Made by a program: the position numbers and the translations under genes
Notes under the pieces: generated by a model
Database searches by the model: none
What the model was told of the DNA's origin: nothing
The model's input: only the letters and a program-made list of their open reading frames with translations
Assembly (NCBI GenBank): GCA_963806455.1
Contig: CAWDXZ010000006.1
Span: forward strand, 62,001-126,000
Reading direction: 5' to 3'
Source: Bog-756 sp963806455
Lineage (GTDB): Bacteria; Actinomycetota; Acidimicrobiia; Acidimicrobiales; RAAP-2
Length of the DNA stretch: 64,000 nt
Shown here: positions 46,428 to 55,252 of the stretch, piece by piece
Numbering within the stretch: the stretch's first letter is position 1
Layout: each line of letters starts with the position of its first letter

Positions 46428-48776
46428 ATGGGATTGACAGCGAAGGGGTGGAAGTACGTCCTGATGGTCGGCCTGGGTGTCGTCGCCGGCTACCTCCTCG
46501 TCCCGGGGCCGGTGGCCGGGTACGCCCTCTACCAGGCACTGGGGGTGGCATCGGTCCTCTGCATCCTCGTCGGGATCCGGATCCACCGGCCCCATGATCG
46601 GCCGGGCTGGTACCTCCTGGCGCTGGGCGTGGCCGCGTTCACCGGCGGAGACTTCCTCACCCATGCGGATCACCTCGTGCCCCGGGCCGTCAGCCCGCAG
46701 CCCTCCGGCGGGTACGTCCTGTACCTGGCCGGCTACCTGTGCTGCTTCGCCGCCGTCGTCCGGCTCGGCCGTGACCCCAACCACGTCCGGAAGCGGGAGG
46801 ACTATGCCGACGCCGGCATCATCGCCCTCGGCTCGCTCGCCGTCTCGTGGCGCCTGATCCTGGATGTCTACGTGCACGAGCCGACCTTCACCACCCCGGA
46901 CCGGCTCGTCGTGCTGTCGTACCCGATCCTCGACATCGTCCTCGTCTTCATCGTCTTCCGCTCCCTCCTCTTCGGGGTGGCGGGGCGACCCTTCCACCGG
47001 ATCCTCGCCGTCGGGCTCGTGGTCCTGGTGGCGTCCGACTTCGCCTACGAGCTGATAACGCTCCATGCCGTGGGCCGCGCCACGACACGGGTGGGCGCCG
47101 GCTTCCTCCTCGCCTACGTGCTCATCGGCGTCGCCGCCCTGCACCCGTCGGTCGCCGAGGGGATACCGGTCATCCCCAGGGCGGTCCCGAACGTCTACCG
47201 GCGGGAGACGAACGGCCGGAGTCGGATCCCGGTCGTCGTGTTCGCCGGATTCGTGCCCCCGACCATCCTGCTCATCGCCAGCTGCCTGGGCCAGCCGATC
47301 GACGTCCCGGTGATGTCCGCCCTCTGCGTGGCGGTGTTCGCCCTGATCTACCTGCGGATGATGTGGCTCATCGGGAGGATCACCGGGCAGACCGGCGAGA
47401 TCGAGGGCCACGCCCGTGCCCTCGAGGCCTCGCACCGACAGCGGGACGCCCTGGAGACGGACCTCAGGCACCTGGCCTTCCACGACGAGCTTACCGGACT
47501 GGCCAACCGGGCCTTGCTCCACGACCGGGTCGAGCATGCCCTGGCCGCGGCGCCCCGCACCGGCCGGTCGGTGGCGCTGTGCTTCGGCGACCTCGATGGG
47601 TTCAAGACCGTCAACGACACCCTGGGGCATCACGTCGGCGACGGGGTGCTGGTGAGAGCGAGCCGCCTCCTCTCCTCCATCGTCCGACCGGGTGACACGG
47701 TCGCCCGGCTCGGCGGCGACGAATTCGCCGTGCTCATGGTCGGCATCGAGCACCCCGATGCGGCGATCGACTTCGCCCGCCGTATCGTCAGAGTCCTGCG
47801 GGACGCCCCCGACTTCGAAGGGAACCAAGTTGGCCTGTCGATCAGCGTGGGCGTGGCCTACGGCGAGACCGGCAAGACGACCGAGCAGCTGCTCAGCGAG
47901 GCCGACTCGGCCATGTACGAGGCGAAGGAGCGCGGCAAGAACTGCGTCGAGGTCTTCCAGCCGTCGATGCGCTCGCGCATGCTCGAACGTCTCGACCTGA
48001 CCAATGGGTTCCGCTGGGCGCTCGGGCGCTCGGAATTCTTCCTCCAGTACCAGCCGATCGTGTCCCTGTCCGATCGACGGTTGTGCGGGTTCGAGGCCCT
48101 CGTCCGCTGGGCCCACCCGACCCTCGGCGAGGTCGATCCCCTCCGTTTCATCCCGATCGCCGAGGAGACCGGCTTCATCGTCCCCCTGGGCCGGTGGGTG
48201 CTCGTCGAGGCGTGCGAACAGTTGGCGGCATGGACGACCGAGTCGGGCGAGGAGCTGGGCCTGTCGGTCAACCTGTCACGACGCCAGCTGGGCTCGCCCC
48301 AGCTGGGCGACGAGGTCCGGACCGCTCTGGCCCTGAGCGGCGTCGACCCGCAACGGCTCATCCTCGAGGTCACCGAGGGCGTCCTCATGGAGGACCCTGG
48401 CCGGGCCGGCCGAGCGCTGGCCGAGCTGCGGTCCATGGGGACGCGGATCGCGGTGGACGACTTCGGGACGGGCTACTCGTCGCTCAGCCACCTCCAGCAC
48501 TTCCCGGTCGACATCCTGAAGATCGACAAGTCCTTCGTCGACCCCCTGGTGAGCGCCGACCCGGGCAGCTCCGCCCTGGTGACCACCATCATCGGGCTGG
48601 CCCGGAGCCTGGGGTTGGACGTGATCGCCGAGGGCATCGAGCACGAGAGCCAGCTGCACCGCCTGGTCGACCTGGGGTGCCGGCACGGCCAAGGGTTCCT
48701 CATGTCGCCGCCCCTCGGGGGCCGGGAGGCCGAGATGCTCATCGCCGGCGCTCAGGACAGCGCTGCGGTCAGCTGA
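46428..48776 (+). CDS. Membrane GGDEF-EAL protein (cyclic di-GMP turnover)
   Basis: 782 residues. An N-terminal domain of about eight membrane helices (10-310) replaces the PAS of the other GGDEF-EAL protein here. A short coiled region leads to GGDEF with intact LGGDEFAVL and to EAL with FEALVRW, VTEGV and DDFGTGYSS. Dual or switchable activity is possible. Divergent from the MDMPI gene (113 bases). Confidence 0.92.
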   Translation: MGLTAKGWKYVLMVGLGVVAGYLLVPGPVAGYALYQALGVASVLCILVGIRIHRPHDRPGWYLLALGVAAFTGGDFLTHADHLVPRAVSPQPSGGYVLYLAGYLCCFAAVVRLGRDPNHVRKREDYADAGIIALGSLAVSWRLILDVYVHEPTFTTPDRLVVLSYPILDIVLVFIVFRSLLFGVAGRPFHRILAVGLVVLVASDFAYELITLHAVGRATTRVGAGFLLAYVLIGVAALHPSVAEGIPVIPRAVPNVYRRETNGRSRIPVVVFAGFVPPTILLIASCLGQPIDVPVMSALCVAVFALIYLRMMWLIGRITGQTGEIEGHARALEASHRQRDALETDLRHLAFHDELTGLANRALLHDRVEHALAAAPRTGRSVALCFGDLDGFKTVNDTLGHHVGDGVLVRASRLLSSIVRPGDTVARLGGDEFAVLMVGIEHPDAAIDFARRIVRVLRDAPDFEGNQVGLSISVGVAYGETGKTTEQLLSEADSAMYEAKERGKNCVEVFQPSMRSRMLERLDLTNGFRWALGRSEFFLQYQPIVSLSDRRLCGFEALVRWAHPTLGEVDPLRFIPIAEETGFIVPLGRWVLVEACEQLAAWTTESGEELGLSVNLSRRQLGSPQLGDEVRTALALSGVDPQRLILEVTEGVLMEDPGRAGRALAELRSMGTRIAVDDFGTGYSSLSHLQHFPVDILKIDKSFVDPLVSADPGSSALVTTIIGLARSLGLDVIAEGIEHESQLHRLVDLGCRHGQGFLMSPPLGGREAEMLIAGAQDSAAVS

Positions 48777-48850
48777 TCGGACCGCCCCGATCCGGCTCAC
48801 CTACACTCGGGCCCACGCGCCGGATACGGCACCCCGGGAGGGACGCCACC

Positions 48851-49984
48851 ATGACCACCTTGCAGACCGAGTTCACCGAGGACGAGCTGCTGGCCGACCA
48901 CCCGATCGTCGAGCCCCTGGTGGCCGGCGGAGTCCGCTGCCACGGCGGTTTCGATCAGGACGGCGAGTACGTGTCCCCCCGAACCCGTCATCGGTGGCCG
49001 GCCATCCGGACCTGGGAGCAGCAACGGCTGGCCGACTTCGGCACCCCGCTGCTGGACGTCCCCCTGGCCACCTGGCCCGAGAACTTCCCCAACGTCGAGC
49101 AGTCCAAGTTCCTCATCCGCGCCGGTGCGCCTCAGCCGACCATCGCCGCCCTCACCCGCATCGGGACCCTGGAGGGGTTCGGGGGCCTGCTGCGGCACCT
49201 CCCCGTCCCCGACTTCGAGCGGTGTTTCGACGAGGGAATCGCCGGCACCGCCGTCGCGCACATCGACCGCGGCCTCTTCGAGGCCCACGCCCGGGACGAA
49301 TCGGGGTTCGGCGAGGCGGCGGGCCACGACCGCATGTGGTTCGTGGCACGGGACATCGCCTTCGAGCATCCGGCGGCCGTCGACCAGACGGCGCGCATGC
49401 TGGCCCGGATGGGCATCGACCGGACGTCCGCGTCGGCGGCGCAGCCGGCAGCCGCGCGCCGGCCGGCCGTGGTGTCACGTGCCCTACCCGACGACATCGA
49501 CCCCGTGCTGGAGTCGGTGGTCACCAGGATGATCGGACTGTTGCTCATTGAGATCTCCGCCTTCCACGGGTTCCGGTGGGCCGAGGCGGTGCTCGGCGAC
49601 ACCGCGCTGGTGGCCGGTGACGGTGAGGCGGCGCGCCTGGTGTCCTACATCCGTTCGGACGAGACCCCTCATGTCGCCTGGTTGCGGACCGCCCTGTCGG
49701 AGATGAGGGACAGGACCTGGCTGGGCACCACCGGCCATCGGCACGACGGCACCGACATGATCGGCACGCTCTGGGACCGTGCCATCCGGGACTCGGTGGT
49801 GCTCAGACGCCGCGAGAACCTGGCCTTCGCCATGGGCGAGGTCGAGGATGCGCTGGCCGGTCGGAGGGACTCGGCCGACGTCATCGCCGAGATGCTCTCC
49901 CTCGGGTCGGTCGTGCGCCGGGATGACGGGACGCTCAGCGACCCACCCGCCACCCCCACGCCGGATCGGCAGGGCCTTCGATGA
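48851..49984 (+). CDS. Ferritin-like (diiron) protein paired with a luciferase-like oxidoreductase
   Basis: 377 residues, start after GGGAGG at 48836-48841. The N-terminal 220 residues match nothing I recognise. The C-terminal half is helical with E-x2-H type pairs: LLLIEISAFHGFRWAEAVL and YIRSDETPHVAWLRTALSEM, which suggests a ferritin-like diiron centre. TGA overlaps the ATG of the flavin-dependent gene (ATGA, 49981-49984). A two-component oxygenation role is inferred. Confidence 0.65.
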   Translation: MTTLQTEFTEDELLADHPIVEPLVAGGVRCHGGFDQDGEYVSPRTRHRWPAIRTWEQQRLADFGTPLLDVPLATWPENFPNVEQSKFLIRAGAPQPTIAALTRIGTLEGFGGLLRHLPVPDFERCFDEGIAGTAVAHIDRGLFEAHARDESGFGEAAGHDRMWFVARDIAFEHPAAVDQTARMLARMGIDRTSASAAQPAAARRPAVVSRALPDDIDPVLESVVTRMIGLLLIEISAFHGFRWAEAVLGDTALVAGDGEAARLVSYIRSDETPHVAWLRTALSEMRDRTWLGTTGHRHDGTDMIGTLWDRAIRDSVVLRRRENLAFAMGEVEDALAGRRDSADVIAEMLSLGSVVRRDDGTLSDPPATPTPDRQGLR

Positions 49985-51342
49985 AGTTCGGGATCTTCTA
50001 CGAGCACCAGCTCCCCCGGCCCTGGAGCGACACCAGTGAGCAGCAGCTCATTGCCGATGCCCTGGACCAGATCGAGCTGGCTGACCGGCTCGGGGTGCAG
50101 TATCTGTGGGAGGTCGAGCACCATTTCCTCGAGGAGTACTCCCATTCGAGCGCGCCCGAGGTGTTCCTGGCGGCCGCCACCCAGCGGACCCGGCGCATGC
50201 GCATCGGCCATGGAGTGGTCCAGACCGCCCCGGGCTACAACCACCCGGCCCGTATCGCCGAGCGCATCGCCATGCTGGACCTCGTCTCGGGGGGCCGGGT
50301 CGAGTTCGGAACCGGGGAGTCCTCCTCCGAGGCCGAGCTGGCCGGTTTCGGGGTCGACCGGGTGACCAAGCGGGAAGCGTGGCTCGAGGGCCTGGAGGTG
50401 GCCATCCGTTGCATGACCGAGACACCCTTCGGTGGCGTCGAGGGGGCGTTCGTGTCCATGCCGCCCCGCAACGTCGTCCCGAAGCCGGTGCAGCGACCCC
50501 ATCCCCCCCTGTGGGTGGCATGCAGTCGCCGGGACACCATCCTGCTGGCGGCCGAGAAGGGGATCGGCGCCCTCAGCTTCGCCTTCGTCGAGCCCGAGGA
50601 CGCCAAGCAGTGGGTGGAGGACTATGCGGCGGTCCTCACCGAGCGCTGCGTCCCGGTCGGGTTGTCGGTCAACCCGCAGGTTGCCTGCGTGACCCCGATG
50701 ATGTGCGCTCGGAGTGAGGACGAAGCGCTGGCCCGCGGGCTCGAAGGGGCCAACTTCTTCGGCTACTCGCTGGCCCACTACTACGTCTTCGGGGATCATG
50801 TCCCGGCCACCACCGACGTCTGGCGGGAGTTCCTCCAGCGCCGCGGCAAGATGGGTTACTCGCCGGAGGCGGCCCTCGCCGCCCGGCAGGAGACGCTCGG
50901 AGCCAAGGCGGCGGCGGGCGACCACACCGGGCTCCGCGGTGCGATCGGGACGCCCGCCCAGCTCCGCGAGTTCCTGCGCCGGTACGAGGATGCCGGCATC
51001 GACCAGCTCATCTTCGTCATGCAGGCCGGGCACAACCGGCACGAGCACATCATGGAGTCGATCGAGCTCTTCGGCACCGAGGTCCTGCCCGAGTTCGTCG
51101 AACGCGACGAGATCGCCAGCCGGGCCAGGGCGGCAAGGTGGGAGCCGCACATCGAGCAGGCGCTGGCCCGGCGGGTGCGCCACGACCCCGAGATGCCCGA
51201 CGACTACGTCATGCGGGCCATCCCGAAGCAGATGGTGGCTGCCATGCAGAGTGAGCCGGCCGAGCAGTGGCTGGAGGCACTGGCCGACAAGCAGGCCGCC
51301 GGCGTGCACGACGAGGAGTTCCAGCGTCTGGTGGACGGCTGA
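49981..51342 (+). CDS. LLM class flavin-dependent oxidoreductase
   Basis: 453 residues. Bacterial luciferase-like TIM barrel: MKFGIFYEHQLPRPWS, WEVEHHFLEEYSHSSAPEVFLAAATQRTRRMRIGHGVV, DLVSGGRVEFGTGESSSEAEL. F420 or FMN use cannot be decided. It is longer than the usual 320-380, with a C-terminal helical extension. Translationally coupled to the ferritin-like gene. Confidence 0.9.
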   Translation: MKFGIFYEHQLPRPWSDTSEQQLIADALDQIELADRLGVQYLWEVEHHFLEEYSHSSAPEVFLAAATQRTRRMRIGHGVVQTAPGYNHPARIAERIAMLDLVSGGRVEFGTGESSSEAELAGFGVDRVTKREAWLEGLEVAIRCMTETPFGGVEGAFVSMPPRNVVPKPVQRPHPPLWVACSRRDTILLAAEKGIGALSFAFVEPEDAKQWVEDYAAVLTERCVPVGLSVNPQVACVTPMMCARSEDEALARGLEGANFFGYSLAHYYVFGDHVPATTDVWREFLQRRGKMGYSPEAALAARQETLGAKAAAGDHTGLRGAIGTPAQLREFLRRYEDAGIDQLIFVMQAGHNRHEHIMESIELFGTEVLPEFVERDEIASRARAARWEPHIEQALARRVRHDPEMPDDYVMRAIPKQMVAAMQSEPAEQWLEALADKQAAGVHDEEFQRLVDG

Positions 51343-51837
51343 GGGCGCGGCCTCGGCCGGTGAGGGCGACGAAAAGGAACACCGGGAGCAGCACCGGGTC
51401 GGCGGAGTGAACCAGGCCGTCTCGTCCGCCCGCGGCCAGCCCCCGTTGCCCGAGCTCCCCTCGGTGACCACCATCGATCTCCCGAACGGCGGCTCGGTCG
51501 AGACCTCCTGTGCGGTCGAATCGCTGATCACCGCCGGCATCGACGACGTCGCGGTCCAGGTGCTCCGGCAGCTCCTGCTCGGCCCCGGCCGGGTCGGTGC
51601 GTCGTGGTGCTGACCACGGGTCCCTGGCGGTCCCACATGGCTGCCTCCTTTGCCCGCCGGCCGGTGTCGTTCGCCATGACCAGGGCCATCGGCTGATTCC
51701 GCGTCGAAGGCCGCCCGTCGCCGGGCTGCCCGAGGCTCCTCCAGAGCCTGCCCGGATGCCGGTCCCCGGGCGGCCTGCGGGTGGTTCTCGGCCCGATGAC
51801 CAAGCACCGGGCGGCCACCACCGGTAGGCTCATCGGC
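51343..51837. other. Intergenic region, possible small ORF
   Basis: No clear gene. A frame from GTG 51407 to 51613 would give 68 residues (VNQAVSSARGQPPLPELPSV...) without strong ribosome binding site or known motif, so it is left unannotated. Otherwise the stretch should contain the promoter of the copper monooxygenase gene. Confidence 0.4.
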
Positions 51838-52992
51838 ATGACCGCCCGTTTGACCCGCCTGACGCGCCTCGCCCTCGTCATCGTGCTGGCCGCTGCGGGA
51901 CTCGCCACCGCAGTCCTCACTTCGTCGGCCGGCGCCTCGCCCCCGGTGAGCACGATCACCATGCAGCCCGGCCACGCGTACACGCCCCAAGCCCCGGCGG
52001 GTGCCACCGACGACTACCACTGCACGCTGGTCAACCCCCACGTGACGTCCAACTCGTTCATCGTCTCGAGCCAGTTCTACCCGAACAGCGTCGAGGTCCA
52101 CCACGCCATCTTGTTCCTGGTGCCGCCCAACGTGGTCAGCGCGGCCAAGGCCGCCGACGTCGGCGGCAAGGGCTGGACGTGCTTCGGCGAGACCGCGCTC
52201 CCCGGCACGGGGCTGGCGTCGCTCGGTGAGACGCCCTGGTTGACGGCATGGGCCCCCGGGCACGGCGAGGACATCCTGCCCGCCGGCACCGGGGTCAAGC
52301 TCCCCGCCGGCAGCATGGTCATCATGCAGATCCACTACAACCTGCTCCGTGGCGACAAGCCGGTGAAGGCCAAGCTCACGCTGCACACGGTTCCGGCGTC
52401 GACCCCGCTCAAGCCGCTGGCGCTCACCCTGATGCCTGCGCCTCCGGACATCCCGTGCCCGGCCGGCGTGAACGGGCCGCTGTGCAACCGCACCGCGTCG
52501 CTGGCCGACACGAGCCAGCGCTTCGGAGCGGACGCGGCCGGTTTCGTCGGCGTCCTCGAGAACATCTGCGGGCGCGACCCGGCCAACCCTCCCACGGGGA
52601 ACACGACGTCCTGCAACTGGGGCGTCCGGGGCGGACAGAACATCGTGCGTCTCGGGGTCCACATGCACCTCCTGGGTCGGGGCATGAAGATCGTGCTGGA
52701 CCCGGGGACGCCGCAGGCCCGCACCCTGCTCAACGTGACCAACTACGACTTCAACTACCAGCGGTCGTACACCCTGAAGACACCGGTCCTCACCCACCGT
52801 GGGGACAAGATCGGGGTCACCTGCACCTACGACCCCACCCTCCGGCAGGAGCTGCCACAGCTGCGCAAGCTGCCCCCGCGCTTTGTGACCTGGGGCGACG
52901 GCTCCTCCGACGAGATGTGCCTGGCGTTGGTGCAGACCGTGTCGGCCACCGGCCCGGCCTCCTACTCCTCGGGGGGCGGCTCGACCATCTGA
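51838..52992 (+). CDS. Secreted PHM-like copper monooxygenase
   Basis: 384 residues with a signal peptide (LTRLALVIVLAAAGLATAVL). The fold of copper type II ascorbate-dependent monooxygenases is recognised from both copper sites: CuH ligands H88-H89 in VEVHHAILF and H166 in MQIHYN; CuM ligands H275 and H277 in GVHMHLLG and M360 in SSDEMCLAL. Order and spacing match peptidylglycine alpha-hydroxylating monooxygenase. It should hydroxylate a C-H bond outside the membrane using O2 and an external reductant. Several cysteines could form disulfides. 3' end overlaps the convergent methyltransferase gene by 31 bases. Confidence 0.8.
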   Translation: MTARLTRLTRLALVIVLAAAGLATAVLTSSAGASPPVSTITMQPGHAYTPQAPAGATDDYHCTLVNPHVTSNSFIVSSQFYPNSVEVHHAILFLVPPNVVSAAKAADVGGKGWTCFGETALPGTGLASLGETPWLTAWAPGHGEDILPAGTGVKLPAGSMVIMQIHYNLLRGDKPVKAKLTLHTVPASTPLKPLALTLMPAPPDIPCPAGVNGPLCNRTASLADTSQRFGADAAGFVGVLENICGRDPANPPTGNTTSCNWGVRGGQNIVRLGVHMHLLGRGMKIVLDPGTPQARTLLNVTNYDFNYQRSYTLKTPVLTHRGDKIGVTCTYDPTLRQELPQLRKLPPRFVTWGDGSSDEMCLALVQTVSATGPASYSSGGGSTI

Positions 52993-54269
52993 CCGGGCAC
53001 GAGGATCCCGACCAGCTCGACGTGAGTGGTCATGGGAAAGAGGTCGAAGGCCCGCAGGGAGGCGATCGACCACCCGTCGTCGAGTAGGACCCGCAGGTCA
53101 CGGGCGAACGACGCCGGCTCGCAGGACACATAGGCAAGAGCCCGCGGTGGTGGACGCAGGGAGGACAGGGACCGCATGACCGCCAGCCCGGCCCCGCGGC
53201 GAGCCGGGTCGAGCACGACGAGATCCGGCGTACCCAGGCGGTCGGCCACCAGGGGCCCGGTCACCTCGGCCTGGATGATCCTCACCTGGTCGAAGCCGGC
53301 GACGTTGCGGACGGCATCGGAACAGGCTCGCCTGCTGCGCTCCACGGCGGTCACCGACCCCTCGGAACCCACCGCCCGGGCGCAGGCCACCGTGAAGAGC
53401 CCGGCCCCGGCGTAGAGGTCCACCACCCGCTCACCGGGCGCCGGTGACAGGCCGTCCCGGACGCACCGGGCCAAGAGGTCCGCGCCGGCCGGGTGCACCT
53501 GCCAGAAGACGCCGGCACCGACCTCGAACCGGTGGCCGAGGACCTCGAAGACGGACCGGCCCGGCTCCCGTTCCACGCGGCCGTCCACCACCAGCCCGGC
53601 GGCCACCGCCGGCCGATCGGCCAGACCCTCTCGCCCGGCGTCCACCGACACGACCGGGTCCCCACCGGCGGGCGACGCCGTCACCTCGAGATGCCGGGCC
53701 CCGCTCCAGCGAAGCGCGCCCACCCCCACCTCGGTGACCGCCGGGACGGCGATGGGGCAGGCCTCGACCGGCTCGAGGCGATGGGACCGGTGGCGGTGGA
53801 AGCCGGTCCGGCCGGAATGGTCGACGGCGAACCGGACCCGGGTACGCCAGTGCAGACCATCGGGGGGACCCTCGACCGCCTCCACCTCCACCCGGCGGTC
53901 GAGGCCGGCCAGCCGGCGCAGTTGCTCGGCCACCAGGTCGGCTTTGAGAGTGCGTTGGGCCGCCAGCGCCACATGCTGGAAGTCGCACCCCCCACACCGG
54001 TCCGGCCCGGCATGCGGGCACGGCGCCACCACCCGGTCGGGCGAGGGCTCGATGACCTCTACGGCGTCGGCCCTCAGGAACGACGTGGCTTCGGCGGTGA
54101 TCCGGGCGATCACCCGCTCGCCGGGGAGGGTATGGCGCACGAACACCACCCGCCCGTCACCCGCCCGGGCCACGCACCCTCCGCCCGAGGCGATGGCGCC
54201 AACGGTCAGCTCCATGGTCACCGGGCGATCGGTGCTCTGCTGATCACGCCTCCGGGCCGGTGACGGCAT
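52962..54269 (-). CDS. TrmA/RumA-family RNA (uracil-5-)-methyltransferase
   Basis: 435 residues. N-terminal TRAM domain (MELTVGAIASGGGCVAR...), cysteines C-x7-C-x2-C in CPHAGPDRCGGCDFQ for a 4Fe-4S cluster, SAM motif VVDLYAGAGLFTV, and catalytic Cys in YVSCEPASFARDL. It methylates C5 of a uridine in rRNA or tRNA (RlmD or similar). ATG at 54269 is taken; 54215 (MELTVG) is an alternative. Confidence 0.9.
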   Translation of the reverse strand: MPSPARRRDQQSTDRPVTMELTVGAIASGGGCVARAGDGRVVFVRHTLPGERVIARITAEATSFLRADAVEVIEPSPDRVVAPCPHAGPDRCGGCDFQHVALAAQRTLKADLVAEQLRRLAGLDRRVEVEAVEGPPDGLHWRTRVRFAVDHSGRTGFHRHRSHRLEPVEACPIAVPAVTEVGVGALRWSGARHLEVTASPAGGDPVVSVDAGREGLADRPAVAAGLVVDGRVEREPGRSVFEVLGHRFEVGAGVFWQVHPAGADLLARCVRDGLSPAPGERVVDLYAGAGLFTVACARAVGSEGSVTAVERSRRACSDAVRNVAGFDQVRIIQAEVTGPLVADRLGTPDLVVLDPARRGAGLAVMRSLSSLRPPPRALAYVSCEPASFARDLRVLLDDGWSIASLRAFDLFPMTTHVELVGILVPGQMVEPPPEE

Positions 54270-54448
54270 GGACCGGTCATAGCACCGGACGCCACCGGTC
54301 GGAAGCCTGGCCCCGAACGGAACCCGCACCACCCGGACCGGTCGTCCGGCCCGGCGCCGGAAAAGGTACGGTGGCGCGGCTGTGGACGAACCATGGCCAG
54401 ACGAGGTGCAGCCTACGGGTGCCGCCGCGCACCACCAGGGAGGAGACC

Positions 54449-55111
54449 GTGGACATCCACGAAGCGCTCTACACCACCCGGGCCATGCGGCGGGTGCGAC
54501 CCGACCCGGTGCCCATCGACGCCCAGGCCCGGATCCTCGACGCCGCCATCCGGGCACCGACCGGGGGGAACGCACAGAACTGGCGGTTCCTGCTGGTCGA
54601 CGACCGGTCCGTCATCGCCGAGGTCGGCCCCCTCTACCGTCACTCCGTCCAACAGCTCTGGCAGACGATCTATGCCGACCGGCTGGCCGCGGCGGCCGCC
54701 GACCCCGGGTCGGAGGCGAGCATCGAGATGCTCAAGGTCCAGCGGTCGGCCCAGTGGCTGGCCGACCACTTCGAGGAGGTGCCGCTCTACCTGTTCGGCT
54801 TCGTCCAGGCCGATCCCACCGGCGGGTCCATCTTCCCGGCCGTCTGGAGTGCGCAGCTGGCGGCACGGGCCGAGGGCCTCGGCAGCTCGCTCACCGTGGT
54901 CCTCGGGGTGTTCCATCCCGACGAGGTCTTCGACATCCTCGGCGTCCCCCGCGACCAGCACTGGGTCATGGCGTGCTGTGTGAGCTTCGGCTACCCCACC
55001 GGTCGCTGGGGGGTCGCCCCTCGGCGACCTGTCCAGGAGGTCTCTTACCGCAACCGGTGGGGTGTGCCGGTGGGGTTCACCGTGGACCAGCCCCTCTGGC
55101 CGGGAGGGTAG
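54449..55111 (+). CDS. Nitroreductase family protein
   Basis: 220 residues from GTG (GGAGGA five bases upstream). FMN-binding start AMRRVRPDPVP, RAPTGGNAQNWRF, and VPLYLFGFVQAD. FMN-dependent NAD(P)H oxidoreductase acting on nitro compounds, quinones or other substrates. Monocistronic; next to the tRNA-Gly/insertion site. Confidence 0.88.
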   Translation: MDIHEALYTTRAMRRVRPDPVPIDAQARILDAAIRAPTGGNAQNWRFLLVDDRSVIAEVGPLYRHSVQQLWQTIYADRLAAAAADPGSEASIEMLKVQRSAQWLADHFEEVPLYLFGFVQADPTGGSIFPAVWSAQLAARAEGLGSSLTVVLGVFHPDEVFDILGVPRDQHWVMACCVSFGYPTGRWGVAPRRPVQEVSYRNRWGVPVGFTVDQPLWPGG

Positions 55112-55252
55112 GGCCGCACCCGGCGTCCTCCGGCGGGAATCGACCGGCATGCCTCCGGCCACCGGATCTCGCTCTCGCCCGGGGTCGCGGCGTTCGGACG
55201 CCCCGCAAGCACGCGGCCGGTGCCGGGAGCGCGATGGTATATTCGGCCCCTC

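Noticed and set aside
49669..53073. A 1134-codon open frame on the minus strand
   Set aside because: It is antisense to three well-supported genes (ferritin-like, LLM oxidoreductase, PHM-like). Long antisense frames are expected in very GC-rich DNA, and the translation is Gly/Pro/His/Arg-rich without motifs.
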